Shown: positions 31,636 to 43,289 of the stretch, one piece after another
Position numbering within the stretch: the stretch's first letter is position 1
How the letters are laid out: each line of letters starts with the position of its first letter
DNA from: Paenibacillus sp. JCM 18996
Lineage (GTDB): Bacteria > Bacillota > Bacilli > Paenibacillales > NBRC-103111
DNA: 63,964 nt
Assembly (NCBI GenBank): GCA_001313085.1
Contig: BBFE01000016.1
Coordinates: 1 to 63,964, forward strand
Direction: 5' to 3'
Position numbers and translations under genes: made by a program
Notes under the pieces: model-generated
What the model saw: only the letters and a program-made list of their open reading frames with translations
What the model was told of the DNA's origin: nothing
Databases searched by the model: none

Positions 31636-31805
31636 ATGGAAGAGTACAAAAAAAAGACTATTGCGGAGCAGGCAATGAAGGAAGGAATAATAAACGACCC
31701 GCAGTGCTGGACCGTTTGAACGAGTCCATACCATTGTGGGCCGTACTGGAAATGATGCTGAAGCTGATCGACCGGCTGGATCCGCCGACTCAGAGCTACG
31801 ACTGA
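31636..31805 (+). CDS. Small hypothetical protein (about 56 aa, one-base gap)
   Basis: Starts MEEYKKKTIAEQAMKEGII with GGAGG seven bases upstream. Restoring one G at about 31702 gives NDPAVLDRLNESIPLWAVLE and a helical MMLKLIDRLDPPTQSYD end before TGA at 31803-31805. Charged, probably helical, no membrane segment. I do not recognise it. Convergent with parC, 29 bases apart. The good RBS and codon use support a real gene. Confidence 0.55.
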
Positions 31806-31834
31806 CTTTGTACGCCCTCATTCGGGCAGCTTCA

Positions 31835-34270
31835 TCAGCCGGTGACCTGGTCGGTTTTCCCCATCGATACGACCTGCTTGCCTGTCGATTTGCGGTCTTC
31901 TAACGGAGCTTTCTCTGTAGATAGGGAAGACCTTTCCCCGCTTCCGAGCAATGCTGTGATGATAAACGGCTCCTTCACATAGAATGCGCCGGCCAATTGG
32001 GAGCCGCTCGGCTTTAGCCGCTTTCCGTCCTTGAATTCAAAGGTTATGACGCCTTTTCCTCCGCGTCCCTGGAGCGGGTAATCGATGAGCGGCGATCTTT
32101 TGGCATAGCCGTGGCCGGAGACGGCAAGAATTTGGCCTTCTTCGCCGTCGATCCAGTTCGGAACCCATTCCGCGGCAACCACCTCGTCATCCTCTTTCAG
32201 CTGGATGCCGCGTACTCCTCCCGCTGCGCGGCCCATGGAGTTGACTTCTTCCTCCTTGAACCGGATGCTCATTCCCTGCCTGGACACAAGCAGGATGTCC
32301 TGATTGTTGGAGGAAAGCTGCACTTGCACAAGCTCATCGCCTTCCGCCACTTTGGCTGCAACCAGTGCGTTGGAACGGTTGGTCATATATTCCTTGAGCT
32401 CGGTTCGTTTGACCTGGCCTTTCCTGGTCACGAACACCAGGGACTTGCCTGGCTGTTCGAAGTCTTTGACAGGGATGACGCTCACGATCCGGTCTTCTTT
32501 GGCAATCCCTATCACATTCACGATCGCGGTGCCGTTCTCTTTCCATTTGTATTCCGGAACCTGATGGACCGGCAGCAGAAAGTACTGCCCTCTCCTTGTG
32601 AAAATAAGCAGGTTCTCGATCGTATTGATATCGAATAAATAGCGGATAAAGTCGCCCTCTTTGACTCCGGAGCTGCCCAGATCCCCGCCAGACCGGGTAA
32701 AGGAAAGCTTGCTCGTCCGCTTGATGTATCCTTCGCTCGAAAGGGTGACGAAGACATCCTCGGGACTGACCATCACTTCCAGGTTAACCTTCAGTTCCTC
32801 TACTTCGCCCTGTATTTCGGAGCGGCGGTCAATGCCGTATTTGCTGCGGATTTCGGTCATTTCCTGTTTAATCACCTGGAACAGCTGCTTGGAGGAGCCA
32901 AGAATGCCTTGAAGGTAAGCGATCGTCTTCTGGACATCTTTGAGCTCCTTCTCCAATGAATGGATTTCGAGATTGGTTAACCGGTAAAGCTGCAGGACCA
33001 GAATCGCGTCGGCCTGCCGCTCGGTGAAACCGAATTGAACCACGAGGTTGTTCTGCGCGTCCTGGCGGTTCTTGGAGGCTTTGATAGCGGCAATGACCTC
33101 GTCCAGGATGTTCAGCGCCTTGACAAGCCCTTCCAGCACATGCGCGCGGTCAAGAGCCTTTTCCAGTTCATACTGCGAACGGCAGGTGACGACTTCCTTC
33201 TGGTGCTCGATGTATGCATCCAGCATGCTTTTCAGCCCCAGCTGTTTGGGATGCTTGTTGACGATCGCCACCATGTTGAAGTTGTACGCAACCTGGAGGT
33301 CGGTTTTCTTTAGCAGAAAGGCAAGGATGCCTTGGGCGTCGGCGTCTTTCTTCAGCTCCACCACAATCCTGAGGCCATTGCGGCCGCTCTCGTCCCTTAC
33401 TTCGGCAATGCCTTCCACTTTCTTTTCCAGACGGATATTCTCCATGGCCGTAACCAGCCTTGATTTCACCACCTGATACGGAATCTCCGTAATTACGATC
33501 TGCTGCTTTCCGCCGCGCATATCCTCAATAGCCGTTTTAGAGCGCAAATAGATACGGCCCTTGCCGCCCGTGAATGCGTCGCGGATCCCGTCTTCCCCCA
33601 TGATGATGCCGCCTGTGGGAAAGTCCGGCCCTTTGATGATAGCCATAAGATCCGATAAGGAAATTGCGGGATTGTCGATGACTGCGATGCAGGCGTCAAT
33701 GACTTCCCTTAGATTGTGCGGAGGATTTCTGTGGCAAAGCCGGAAGAAATCCCGCTCACCCCGTTCACGAGCAGATTGGGAAACCGGGCGGGCAGGACTA
33801 CGGGCTCTTTGGTGGTGTTGTCAAAATTATCTTTGAACTGTACGGTGCGCTTCTCTATATCGCGCAGAAGCTCAGAAGCGATCTCGGACAGCCTGGCTTC
33901 GGTATAGCGCATGGCCGCCGCCGGATCATCGTCGAGCGATCCCCAGTTGCCGTGCCCGTCAATGAGCACATGGCCCATTTTCCACGCTGCGCCATGCGGA
34001 CCATCCCTTCGTAAATCGAAGAATCGCCGTGCGGATGGTAATTGCCCATTACGTCCCCGACCGTCTTTGCCGATTTGCGGTAAGGCTTGTCATGCGTGTT
34101 GCCTGCATCGTACATCGCATACAGAATTCTGCGCTGCACGGGCTTCAGGCCGTCGCGCACATCGGGGATGGCGCGGTCCTGAATAATATATTTCGAATAG
34201 CGTCCGAAACGGTCCCCGACCACTTCCTCGAGAAACGCCGGTAAAAAAATTGTTCTAAAATGTTATCCAC
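31835..34270 (-). CDS. parC: DNA topoisomerase IV subunit A (frameshifted)
   Basis: Breakage-reunion subunit of topo IV, which decatenates chromosomes. [57 protein letters not shown] (quinolone region with Ser and Glu), [10 protein letters not shown] (catalytic Tyr), then beta-pinwheel repeats in the C-terminus ([39 protein letters not shown]). QDRAIPDV plus the C-terminus favour ParC over GyrA. GTG 34270 follows GAGGTGG, 13 bases after the parE stop. A7 at 34243-34249 needs five; other breaks near 33975 and 33720. Confidence 0.92.
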
Positions 34271-34283
34271 CTACGGGCCACCT

Positions 34284-36291
34284 CTACTCCTCGAACTCCG
34301 TGAAGTCCACATTCTCTATAATCCACCGCTTGCGGGGATCCACCTTGTCGCCCATCAATGTCGACACGCGGCGTTCCGCTTTGGCGGCATCTTCGATCTG
34401 CACTTGAAGCAGGGTTCTGGATTCAGGATCCATCGTCGTTTCCCACAGCTGGTCGGGATTCATTTCTCCAAGCCCTTTATACCTTTGCAGCTCCGTGTTC
34501 TTGCCAAGCTCCTTGCTGAGCTTCTGAAGCTGCTCGTCCGTCCAGGCGTATTTGACGACCGCAGCTTTGCCTGATTTTTTTTGGTCACTTTATAAAGCGG
34601 CGGCTGGGCGATATACACTTTTCCGCTGTCTATCAAAGGCTTCATGTACCGGTAAAAGAACGTGAGCAGCAGCACCTGGATGTGGGCGCCGTCAGTATCC
34701 GCATCTGTCATGATGATGACCTTGCCGTAATTGGTTTCATCGGCCGCGAATTCCGGGCCGACCCCCGCCCCGATCGCCGATATGATCGCTTTGTACTCGT
34801 CGTTCTTCAGGATGTCCAGAAGCTTGGCCTTCTCCGGATTCATCGGCTTCCCTTTCAGCGGGAGAATGGCCTGATGCTTGGAATCGCGCCCCTGTTTGGC
34901 CGAACCGCCCGCGGAATCGCCTTCCACGATAAACAGCTCGTTGCGCGCATAATCCTTGGACTGGGCAGGGGTGAGCTTGCCGCCCAGGTTGGAGCTTTCG
35001 CTCTTGCCCTTCTTGCCGCTGCGCACTTCCTCCTGGCCTTGCGCGCCGCTTCCCTTGCCTTCGCCGACTGTACGGCTTTCTTCAGAACCATCTGCGCAAC
35101 AGCCGGGTTTTCCTCGAGAAATACGGACATCCTCTCGGATACGACGGCGTCCACCACGCTTCGGGCCGACGCGCTGCCCAGCTGGTCCTTCGTCTGGCCG
35201 ACGAATTCCACTTCGCCCATCTTGATGTTGATGACCGCATCATGCCTTCGCGCAGGTCCGCTCCCTCGAGATTTTTTTTCCTTTTCCTTCAGGATGGCAT
35301 TCTTGCGGGCATATTCATTCATCACGCGGGTGTAGGCCGTCTTGAAGCCGGTTTCGTGAGTCCCGCCTCCCCGGGTCGGAATCGAGTTGACGAACGATGC
35401 CATCGTCTCAGTGTAGCCGTCATTGTACTGCAGCGCTACTTCTACTTCAATCTCATCCTTCTCGGAGTACAAATGTATCACGTCATGGAGCACGGTTTTA
35501 TCCTCGTTAAGGTATTTCACGAACTGGGCGGCCCCGCCTCATAAGAGAAGACTTCCTCGTTCCCGCTGCGCTCGTCTTTCACGGCAACCGTCAAGCCGGA
35601 GTTGAGAAAAGCAATTTCCTGCAGCGCTCGGCCAGCGTGTCATAATTGATCGCGGTTCCACCTTGAAACACGCGTCTGTCGGGCTTGAACGTGACCTTCG
35701 TGCCGGTCCTGTTCGTATTCCCGGTCACTTCCAGGCCCGTCACAGGTTCGCCGACATGCTCCTTGCCGTGCTCATCGACCCAATATTCGAACCGTTGCTT
35801 ATGGATCTTGCCGTCTCTGAAAATTTCGACCACGAGCCATTCGGAAAGGGCGTTGGTCACGGAAGCGCCGACGCCGTGCAAGCCGCCTGATTTCTTGTAG
35901 CCGGAGCCGCCGAACTTGCCGCCCGCATGCAGGATCGTAAACACGACCTGCGGAGTCGGAATCCCGGTTTTATGCATTCCCGTCGGGATTCCGCGGCCGT
36001 TGTCATAAACCGTAACCGATCCGTCTTTATGGAGTGTGACCTCAATTTTGGAGCAAAATTTCGCCAGATGCTCGTCCACCGCATTGTCGACGATCTCCCA
36101 CACCAGATGGTGCAGGCCTGACGTGCTGGTGCTGCCTATATACATCCCGGGCCGTTTGCGGACGGCCGTCAAGCCTTCAAGCACTTGTATGTCATCGGCT
36201 TCGTATGTTCCCGCGTAAACAGCGGTCCCGACAGAGGGAGCTGTTTGGCAGGCGCCGCCGATTGCGAGAATAAATCCAATTGTTCAGGCAT
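34284..36291 (-). CDS. parE: DNA topoisomerase IV subunit B (frameshifted)
   Basis: ATPase subunit of topo [12 protein letters not shown] start at 36291 behind AAGGAGG; then [21 protein letters not shown] ATPase sites [26 protein letters not shown] and [14 protein letters not shown]. The TOPRIM part has [17 protein letters not shown] and [13 protein letters not shown]. Stop TAG at 34284-34286. Several breaks: one G lost near 36228, T8 at 35272-35279 and 34575-34582, others near 35620 and 35020. An essential gene with this many breaks is a strong argument that the breaks are not biological. Confidence 0.92.
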
Positions 36292-36348
36292 CAATGTGCC
36301 TCCTTAGTTGTCTTCACTATTACTTAGCATTATATTCATTCACAGAGG

Positions 36349-37359
36349 CTAGTTCAATACATCTTTTCGGATGAACGCCCAGAAAGCGACCGCCAGCGAG
36401 GCCAGCGACCACACGGTGAGCACGATCAGGGAAAAGGCGAGATCCATGCCCTTAATGGGCGGAACCCCTCCGGACAAATAAGTGGTCAGGCCCAAATTGA
36501 CGTTAAATAAATATTTGGCCGTTTCCCACGACGAGACCATATTGGTGAGGATAGGACATAATGAGCAGGGCAAGCATGACCCCCATGCTGACGGAGGCGC
36601 TCCGCAGAAGCACGGATGCAGTCAGCGACATGACTCCCACCACCAGCGCCGAGAACCAGACGAGGCCGAACTCCATCAACAAATAAAGCCACTGCGGTAC
36701 GGCTTTCACATGGGACAGGTCAATGTTCGTGCCGACGGCCTGAAAACCTACAAATACCGGCACAGACCATCCGGCAAAACCAAAAAACCATTCCGGACAG
36801 GAGATAACAAAGCACTCCCGTGGCCAGCACTGTGAGAGAGACGAAGAAAATAATGGCGATCAATTTGCTCATCAGCACTTTCCACCTGCTCACCGGCCGG
36901 GTCAGCAGCAGCTTGATCGTTCCCGATGCGTGCTCGGATGAAACGAGATCGGCGGCAATGACAACCACCATCAGCGGGATGAACAAGCTGGACGCGTTTT
37001 TTTTCACGAATTCCCTGGTGAAGGTCACCCCGTTGGGAGAACTGGGATCGACATCGCGGTCAAGATAGTACTGCCATATTTTAATCTGAACCTGCCTCCA
37101 CTGCTTCCATTCATCGGGGCCGCGGCCCGAATTCACGGATCGGGAGTAGTCGGTGATCTTCTGCCGTATATCCGCACGCCAATCCTGCGTTCCCAGCTGT
37201 TTTTTGGCTGGTTTGGACGACCTTCAGCTGAGCGTATGTAAAAAAATCGGGATGAGTACCATCAATATCGCCAAAACGACTAAAAAAATCTGCGCTTTTT
37301 TTTATAATTTTGATGCTTTCGTTCTGGACCAGCGGGTATAAGCTAATCAATGCGCTCAC
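36349..37359 (-). CDS. ABC-2 type transporter permease (frameshifted)
   Basis: Membrane subunit with about six helices: an N-terminal helix (partly out of frame), then SSLFIPLMVVVIAADLVSSE, HASGTIKLLLTRPVSRWKVL, LIAIIFFVSLTVLATGVLCY, WFSALVVGVMSLTASVLLRS, MGVMLALLIM, and a C-terminal LIVLTVWSLASLAVAFWAFI. The TIKLLLTRPVSR loop is typical of ABC-2/NatB-like permeases. The ATG overlaps the end of the ATPase gene by 17 bases, so the pair is coupled. Long T/A runs near 37255-37313 and a break near 36550 split it. Substrate unknown. Confidence 0.82.
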
Positions 37360-38313
37360 CTTCCGTCAGGCGGAGGAACAAATCTTCCAGCGTCGGAGTT
37401 TTGGTCTCGATGGAATGCACTCTCACATTCGCCCGGACCATTTTCTCATTCAAAAGCGGAATCCGCTCCGGATGCATCTGGACATGGACAGCTTCCAAGC
37501 GGGATTCACAAGCCTTATCATTGCGGTCCAGGATGCGGATGCCGTCCTCGCCGCCAAGCAGCTCGAAAGCTATATCGCCCGGGGACACGTGCCAAACGAC
37601 TGAAGCCTCCCCGCCGCCGACCAGCTCCTCAACCCTCCCGACTGAAATCACTTCACCGCGCCGGATGATGGCCACTCGGTCGCACATTAACTGGATTTCG
37701 CCGAGCAAATGACTGGATATGAATACGCTTATGCCGCTGTCAGCCAGCCTTCGTATAAACTGCCTCAGCTCTTTTATCCCCTGCGGATCAAGACCGTTAG
37801 TAGGCTCGTCCAGAATGAGCAGCTTCGGCTTCCCGAGCAGCGCTTGCGCAATGCCCAGCCTTTGTCTCATGCCCAGCGAATATGTCTTCACTTTATCATG
37901 TATCCGCTGTCCATGCCTACGATCTCGGCCACTTCATGTATCCTTCCTCCGGTAACCCCCGGAATCATTCTTGCAAAATGTTCCAGGTTCTCCCATCCCG
38001 TCAGATACGGATACAGCTCCGGATTCTCGACGATACAGCCTACATGCAGCATCGCTTCGTTATGGGCCTTGCGCACATCATGGCCGCAGATTTCAATCGT
38101 GCCTTCAGTGGGACGGATCAAATCGACCAGCATCCGGATCGTCGTCGTCTTGCCGGACCCGTTGGGGCCCAGAAAGCCGAAGATTTCGCCCTCCATGACA
38201 TCAAAAGAAATGCCCTTTATGATCATACGGTTATCGATTTTCTTCTTAACCCCGTTCACCGATAGAACGACATTTGCGCTCAAAAGCTTCCCCTCCGCTG
38301 TCCCGTCATTCAA
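37343..38313 (-). CDS. ABC transporter ATP-binding protein (ABC-2 partner; frameshifted)
   Basis: Motor subunit for the adjacent permease. GFLGPNGSGKTTTIRMLVDL (Walker A), VENPELYPYLTGWENL (Q-loop region), KTYSLGMRQRLGIAQALLG (signature), LLILDEPTNGLDPQGIKELR (Walker B/D-loop), FISSHLLGEIQ (H-loop). The C-terminal ~90 residues follow the pattern of bacitracin/Nat-type exporter ATPases. ATG 38313 follows AAAGGA. One shift at about 37890-37895. Immediately downstream of the SGNH hydrolase gene. Confidence 0.88.
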
Positions 38314-38320
38314 TCCTTTG

Positions 38321-39149
38321 CTACTCTAAAATGTTCACGATGCGGTCAGCGATCCTTTCGTATCCCTTCCCGTTCGGATGAAAATGATCGTCCGCCAAAT
38401 AACCTCTGCCATTCAAACGGAACAGGTCGTAGGTAGGGACCATAATCATGTTCGGATACCGGTTGGCGAGTCCGAAGGCGGCATTATTCCATTTTTTTCC
38501 ACAACGGCGGAGCCGTCTCTGTTCGCGTCTATATCCAGAAAAGGATGATAGAGGCCGATATACATGATCTTGGCGCGCGGATTCGCTTCTCCGACGATTT
38601 TCAGGATTTTGTCCAGCCTGATCAAGCTTCCGGCATCCGCTCCAAGGCGGCCTGCACATTAAATTCCTGTGTCGGATTGTCAAAAATCCCTTTTCCGCCG
38701 TTAAAAATATCGTTGCCCCCAATCGTCAGCATAATCAAATCCGCTTCCGCGAGGGCTTGGCCGATCTGCTTTTTTCTGCGTCAGGTCATTCAGGAGCTGA
38801 TCCGTCCGGTAGCCGGAAACCGCAAAATTGTTAAGGACGTAAACAGGCTTGCCGTTCCTGGCCGTCAGCTTTTCCTGCACCTGCTTCACGTAACCCTTGG
38901 TCGAAATATCGCCCACTCCCTCCGTGAGAGAATCTCCCAGAGCCACTATATTGATTTTGCTGCCGTCCGCCACATAGGGACGGGATGCTTCCAACTTAGG
39001 CACGGGTCCAATTCCGCTGTCCGCAGCAGGATAAAGTATATCTTTCACGGCATACACAAATCCGCCCGCAAAAAAGTAAAGTAGAGAGCACAGCAGCAAT
39101 CCCGGCCGTGCCCCACAGGGTGCTTGTCCTTTTCAAGCGGATCCCCCAT
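38321..39149 (-). CDS. Membrane-anchored SGNH/GDSL hydrolase (frameshifted)
   Basis: Serine esterase/lipase-like enzyme facing the outside. Near residue 17-38 a single membrane helix (IAAVLSTLLF then AGGFVYAVKD). Catalytic blocks: NIVALGDSLTEGVGDIST (GDSL Ser), the conserved Gly in NNFAVSGYRTDQLLNDL, LTIGGNDIFNGGKG (Asn block), and YLADDHFHPNGKGYERIA (DxxH). Start at 39149 has a weak RBS. One base is gained at about 39070 and others change near 38775, 38650 and 38495. Stop lies 7 bases before the ATPase start, so it may be the first gene of the ABC-2 operon. Natural substrate unknown. Confidence 0.82.
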
Positions 39150-39342
39150 TTCGTAATTCAGATAATGTCGCGCAAGTTGCTTTAACGCGAATTCACGTTT
39201 ATAATTATAAATTAGAGTAATCCTTCTGAAGCGTTTTTTTTGCAACTCGGCTCTCGAGGGCGGATTGTCTTTTGATTGAGTAAGACGCGGAAATCCGTTT
39301 ATGATAGAGAGAGTCTTTGATTATAGACTTCTGCGTTACGCA

Positions 39343-39375
39343 CAAAAAAAGAAGCTGCCCGAAAGAGCAGCTTCC
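39343..39375 (-). terminator. Terminator of the ABC exporter operon
   Basis: GAAGCTGC / GCAGCTTC stem with an 8-base loop, followed by TTTTTTT on the minus strand, 10 bases after the exporter stop codon. Confidence 0.85.
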
Positions 39376-39384
39376 TGCAACAAT

Positions 39385-41251
39385 TTATAATGTTGCTGCT
39401 TCCTGAAGGAAGCGGTACTGTGCCTGGATCAAGCCGTAATAATGCCCTTTCTTCTCCATCAGCTCTTGATGTTGCCGGCCTCTATCATCCTGCCGTGATC
39501 CATTACGACGATCCGGTCCGCATGGCGGATCGTGGACAGCCGGTGGGCGATGATGAAGGAAGTCCGCCCTTCGAGCAACACCTTCAATGCTTCCTGGATT
39601 TTCAGCTCGGTCTCGGTGTCGATGCTCGCTGTCGCTTCATCGAGGATAAGCACGGCAGGATCCGCAAGCAGTGCACGCGCAAAAGACAACAGCTGCCTCT
39701 GCCCCATCGACAGCACGCTTCCTCGCTCCTGCACCTCGGTTTCGTAGCCCTGCGGCAGCGTCATGATAAAACCGTGGGCATCCACCGCTTTGGCCGCGGC
39801 TTCCACCTCCGCATCCGTCGCGCCCAGACGGCCGAAGCGGATATTATCCCGTATCGTGCCGGAAAAAAATAAACGTGTCCTGCATCACCAGTCCGACTTG
39901 GGAACGCAGGCTCTGCACCGTGACCTCCCTGATATCCGTGCCATCGATGAGCACTCTGCCCTCCACAGGATCATAGAACCGGCACAGCAGATTGATGATC
40001 GTGCTTTTTTTCCCGATCCGGTATGGCCTACCAGGGCAATACTTTGTCCCGCTTTCACATCAAGAGAAATGCCTCTCAAAGCCGGTCGCCCCGGTTCGTA
40101 CTCGAACACAATATTCTCAAAGCTCACATCGCCTTTCACCGGAGGCAGCGGCTTGGCGTCTTGAGGCTCCAGCACAGTGGGCTGCTCGTCAATAAACTCG
40201 AAGATCCTCTCGGACGAAGCCATGGCGATAAGCAGCTGCGAATACATCTGGCCGAGACGGGTAATCGGTTCCCAGAAGTTCCCGATGTAGCTGGCAAATG
40301 CGACGAGCAAACCGACTGTAATTTCACCGGATTGGATCAAATGTCCGCCATACCAGAACAGGATGCAATAGCCGATCGCGCCAGTGACTTCAATCAGCGG
40401 GTTGAAGGTTTGGTTCAATCTTGACCCTCTGTCCCAGTTGGCGCGGTTCTCCTTGTTCATCTCCTCGAAGAAAGCCATATTGTCTTTTTTTTCCTGCGTG
40501 TAAGCCTGTGTAACGCGTATCCCCTGGATGCTTTCGTTCAAGTGGGCGTTGATTCTGGACTGCCTAGTGTTCACGATCTGCCACGCGATACGGATTCTTT
40601 TGCGAAGCGAGGTCGATATGTAGAACATTAAAGGAACTGTAAAAAAAATGATGGCCGAAGCCAGCTTGACGTTAATGAAGAACAAAATGACAACGATCCC
40701 CGAAAGCTGGACACAGTCTATGAGCAGGTTGATGATTCCGTTCGAAAGCAGGTCCTGAAGCGAGTTAACATAGTTCGTGATTCGAACCAGAACCGATCCC
40801 GCGGGCCTTTTATCGAAAAAACCGGAAAGACAGGCTCTGGATGTTCGTAAACAGATGATGCGAAGGTCGTAAATCACTTTCTGGCCGATCAGGTTCGTGT
40901 AGCGGATCCGGTATGTATTGGCCGCCCACTGAATAATGTAAACCGCAAGCATGCCGGCCACGGTCCACCACAGCAGATTCAGGTTTTTTTCCCGGCGATG
41001 GCCTTGTCAATAATAATTCCGAAAAGCAAAGGAATCGTCAATTTCGTAATCGCTCCCACCAGCATCATAACAATAACGACGGGCAGCAGCTGTTTGCTGT
41101 AAGGCTTTACGTAATGGAACATCCGTTTGACCTGGCTCCAATCGAAGCCTTTATCGATTTCCTGGTCATCCTGATAAACGAAGCGGTCCTTCACATTCTG
41201 CTTGGGAGGCTGGGCTTGGCCAGGCTGGCTCCTGTGCACTTCGGTATTCAT
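39385..41251 (-). CDS. Heterodimeric ABC exporter, second subunit (YheH-like; frameshifted)
   Basis: Half-transporter fused membrane + ATPase domain, about 620 residues. Extended N-terminus ([20 protein letters not shown]), six helices, coupling segment [19 protein letters not shown], then ATPase: [10 protein letters not shown] (Walker A), [16 protein letters not shown] (signature LSMGQ), [17 protein letters not shown] (Walker B with catalytic Glu), [14 protein letters not shown] (H-loop). Start 41251 is 26 bases after the partner's stop. Breaks near 40990, 40810, 40015 and 39865, mostly at T/A runs. Resembles B. subtilis YheH/YheI drug-type exporters; substrate not known. Confidence 0.88.
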
Positions 41252-41276
41252 GGGTACGTCCTCCTAGACGAAGAAA

Positions 41277-43085
41277 TTATGAAGTTCGGGCGCGCAGCTT
41301 TGCCAAATCGATGACACTGTCGGTTTTGGAAGGCGAAGGATCGGGCTCGACAAGCTGGTCGGAATATTGGATTTTAAACGTTTCCAAGTATCTGCCCGGC
41401 ATCTTGAGCAATTCTTCGTGGCTGCCTCTTTGTACGATCTTTCCGCCATCCAAAACAATAATTTCGTCCGCACGCTTGAGAGAGGAAATCCGGTGGGCGA
41501 TGATAAAAGTCGTTCTTCCCTTCATTACTTCCCTCAGAGCGCCCTGGATTTCCTGCTCCGTTTCCATATCCACCGCGCTCGTGGCGTCGTCCAGAATAAG
41601 AATTTTCGGATCGTTCAGAATGGCTCGGGCTATCGCAATCCTCTGCTTTTGCCCTCCCGACAGGCCCAATCCCCGCTCACCTACGATCGTATCGTACCCC
41701 TCGGGAAGCTCGCTGATAAAATCGTGCGCTTGGGCGATCTTCGCGGCGCGGATGACGGCTTCCATGTCGATATCCCGGTTGCCGTAGCTATATTGTTGCG
41801 GATCGTAGAGGAAAACAGGAACGTTTCCTGGAACACCAGCGCCATCTGCTTCCGCAGGCTTTCCAGAGAGATGTCCGCAATATCGCGCCCGTCCAGCGTA
41901 ATTCTGCCCTCTTTTACATTGTAGGCTCTGAGCATCAGTTGGATAATCGTCGATTTCCCTGCCCCCGTGCCGCCTAACAGACCGATCACCGAGCCTGCGG
42001 GCGCATCCAGCGATATATTCGTCAAGGAAGGCTGTTTCTCGGGATAAGCGAAAGTCACGTTCTCAAAACGGATATGCCCTTTTACCTCTTCCTTGTTCAG
42101 CTCGATGGCGTTCGGTTTGTCTTTTATATGGATGTGCATGTTCAGCAGTTCAAGCAAACGTTCGCAGGAAGTCTTGGACTGCGTGTAAGCGTTGATGAAA
42201 AAAAAGCCCAGGCCCCACATCGGACCGATTATGTACCAGAGAATGCTGTAACAGGCGACCAGCTGCCCGACCGTGATTGCTTCCGTGATAACCAGATATC
42301 CGCCCGCCGCCAGCAGGATAACGACGCTCATATTCGCGAGAAGCTCCATCACAGGGAAGTAATTGGAAGAAATATGGGAAGCTTTGATGTTATTCGCCTG
42401 GTATTCGGCGTTCCGGCTGGAAAACTTGTCGATTTCATAAGGTTCTCTGGCAAAAGATTTCACTGTTCGCACACCCGTTATGTTCTCCTGCACCGTTGTA
42501 GTGAGATCGCTTAACGAAGTGCGGATCGTACGGAATGCCGGATGAATCTTCGAATGGAACCGGATGGCGGAGTAGCCCAGAAAAGGCATGGCAGCCATAG
42601 TCACAAGTCCAAGCTTCCAATTGATGCTAAGCAGCATGACCACCCCGAAAACAAACATCAGGAAGACGTTAAGGATCTGGCAAAAAATAAAGCCGATAAA
42701 CTGGCGAAGCGCATCCAAATCCGCGGTCAGTTTGGACATTAAATCGCCTGTTCTGGCTTGGTCGTAATACTGAAACGAGATATATTGGAGCTTCTCGTAC
42801 GCCGCTTTTCTCAGATTGTAGGCCACCCTGTTGCCCAGCCGCCCCCCTGTAAGTCCGCTCAAAAAACTGGAACACGGCCTTGACCATAATGACCCCAATC
42901 ACAAGCAGCGATAATTTCGGGATGAGCTCAAATTTCTGCGGTTTAATCACGTCGTCAATCAAATAGCGCAGCAGGTTCGGATACACCAACCCGAGCACTG
43001 TCGTACACATTAAACAAACAATCGAGGCTGCGAGCAGCCAGCGGTGCTCCCAGTAATACTCTTTTAACTGCTTGAGGACTTCCAT
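41277..43085 (-). CDS. Heterodimeric ABC exporter, first subunit (YheI-like; frameshifted)
   Basis: Partner half-transporter, about 600 residues. Start 43085 follows GGGAGGG. TM part: WLLAASIVCLMCTTVLGLVY, YYDQARTGDLMSKLTADLDA, ITGVRTVKSFAREPYEIDKF. ATPase: IGLLGGTGAGKSTIIQLML, ALVFQETFLFSSTIRNNI, GLSGGQKQRIAIARAIL, ILILDDATSAVDMETE, FIIAHRISSLKRAD. The Walker B ends in Asp (DD) where Glu is catalytic, so one of the two ATP sites should be degenerate, as in other heterodimeric exporters. Breaks near 42860 and 41785. Confidence 0.88.
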
Positions 43086-43289
43086 TTTCACCCTCCCGAC
43101 ATGGTGCGGCGCCTTCAATGCGCCGCTTAATGTTCATTTTTTGGTAACGCTTTTATTGTCATTAGCTTTATGAATCTTAACACCATACCTGGAGGCTAGC
43201 AATTCGGGCAAATACCGATAAAATCCCATATAGGAATATATTGTCATAAAATGTTCAAACAATCACAGCTATTCTTTTAAATCATCGCC

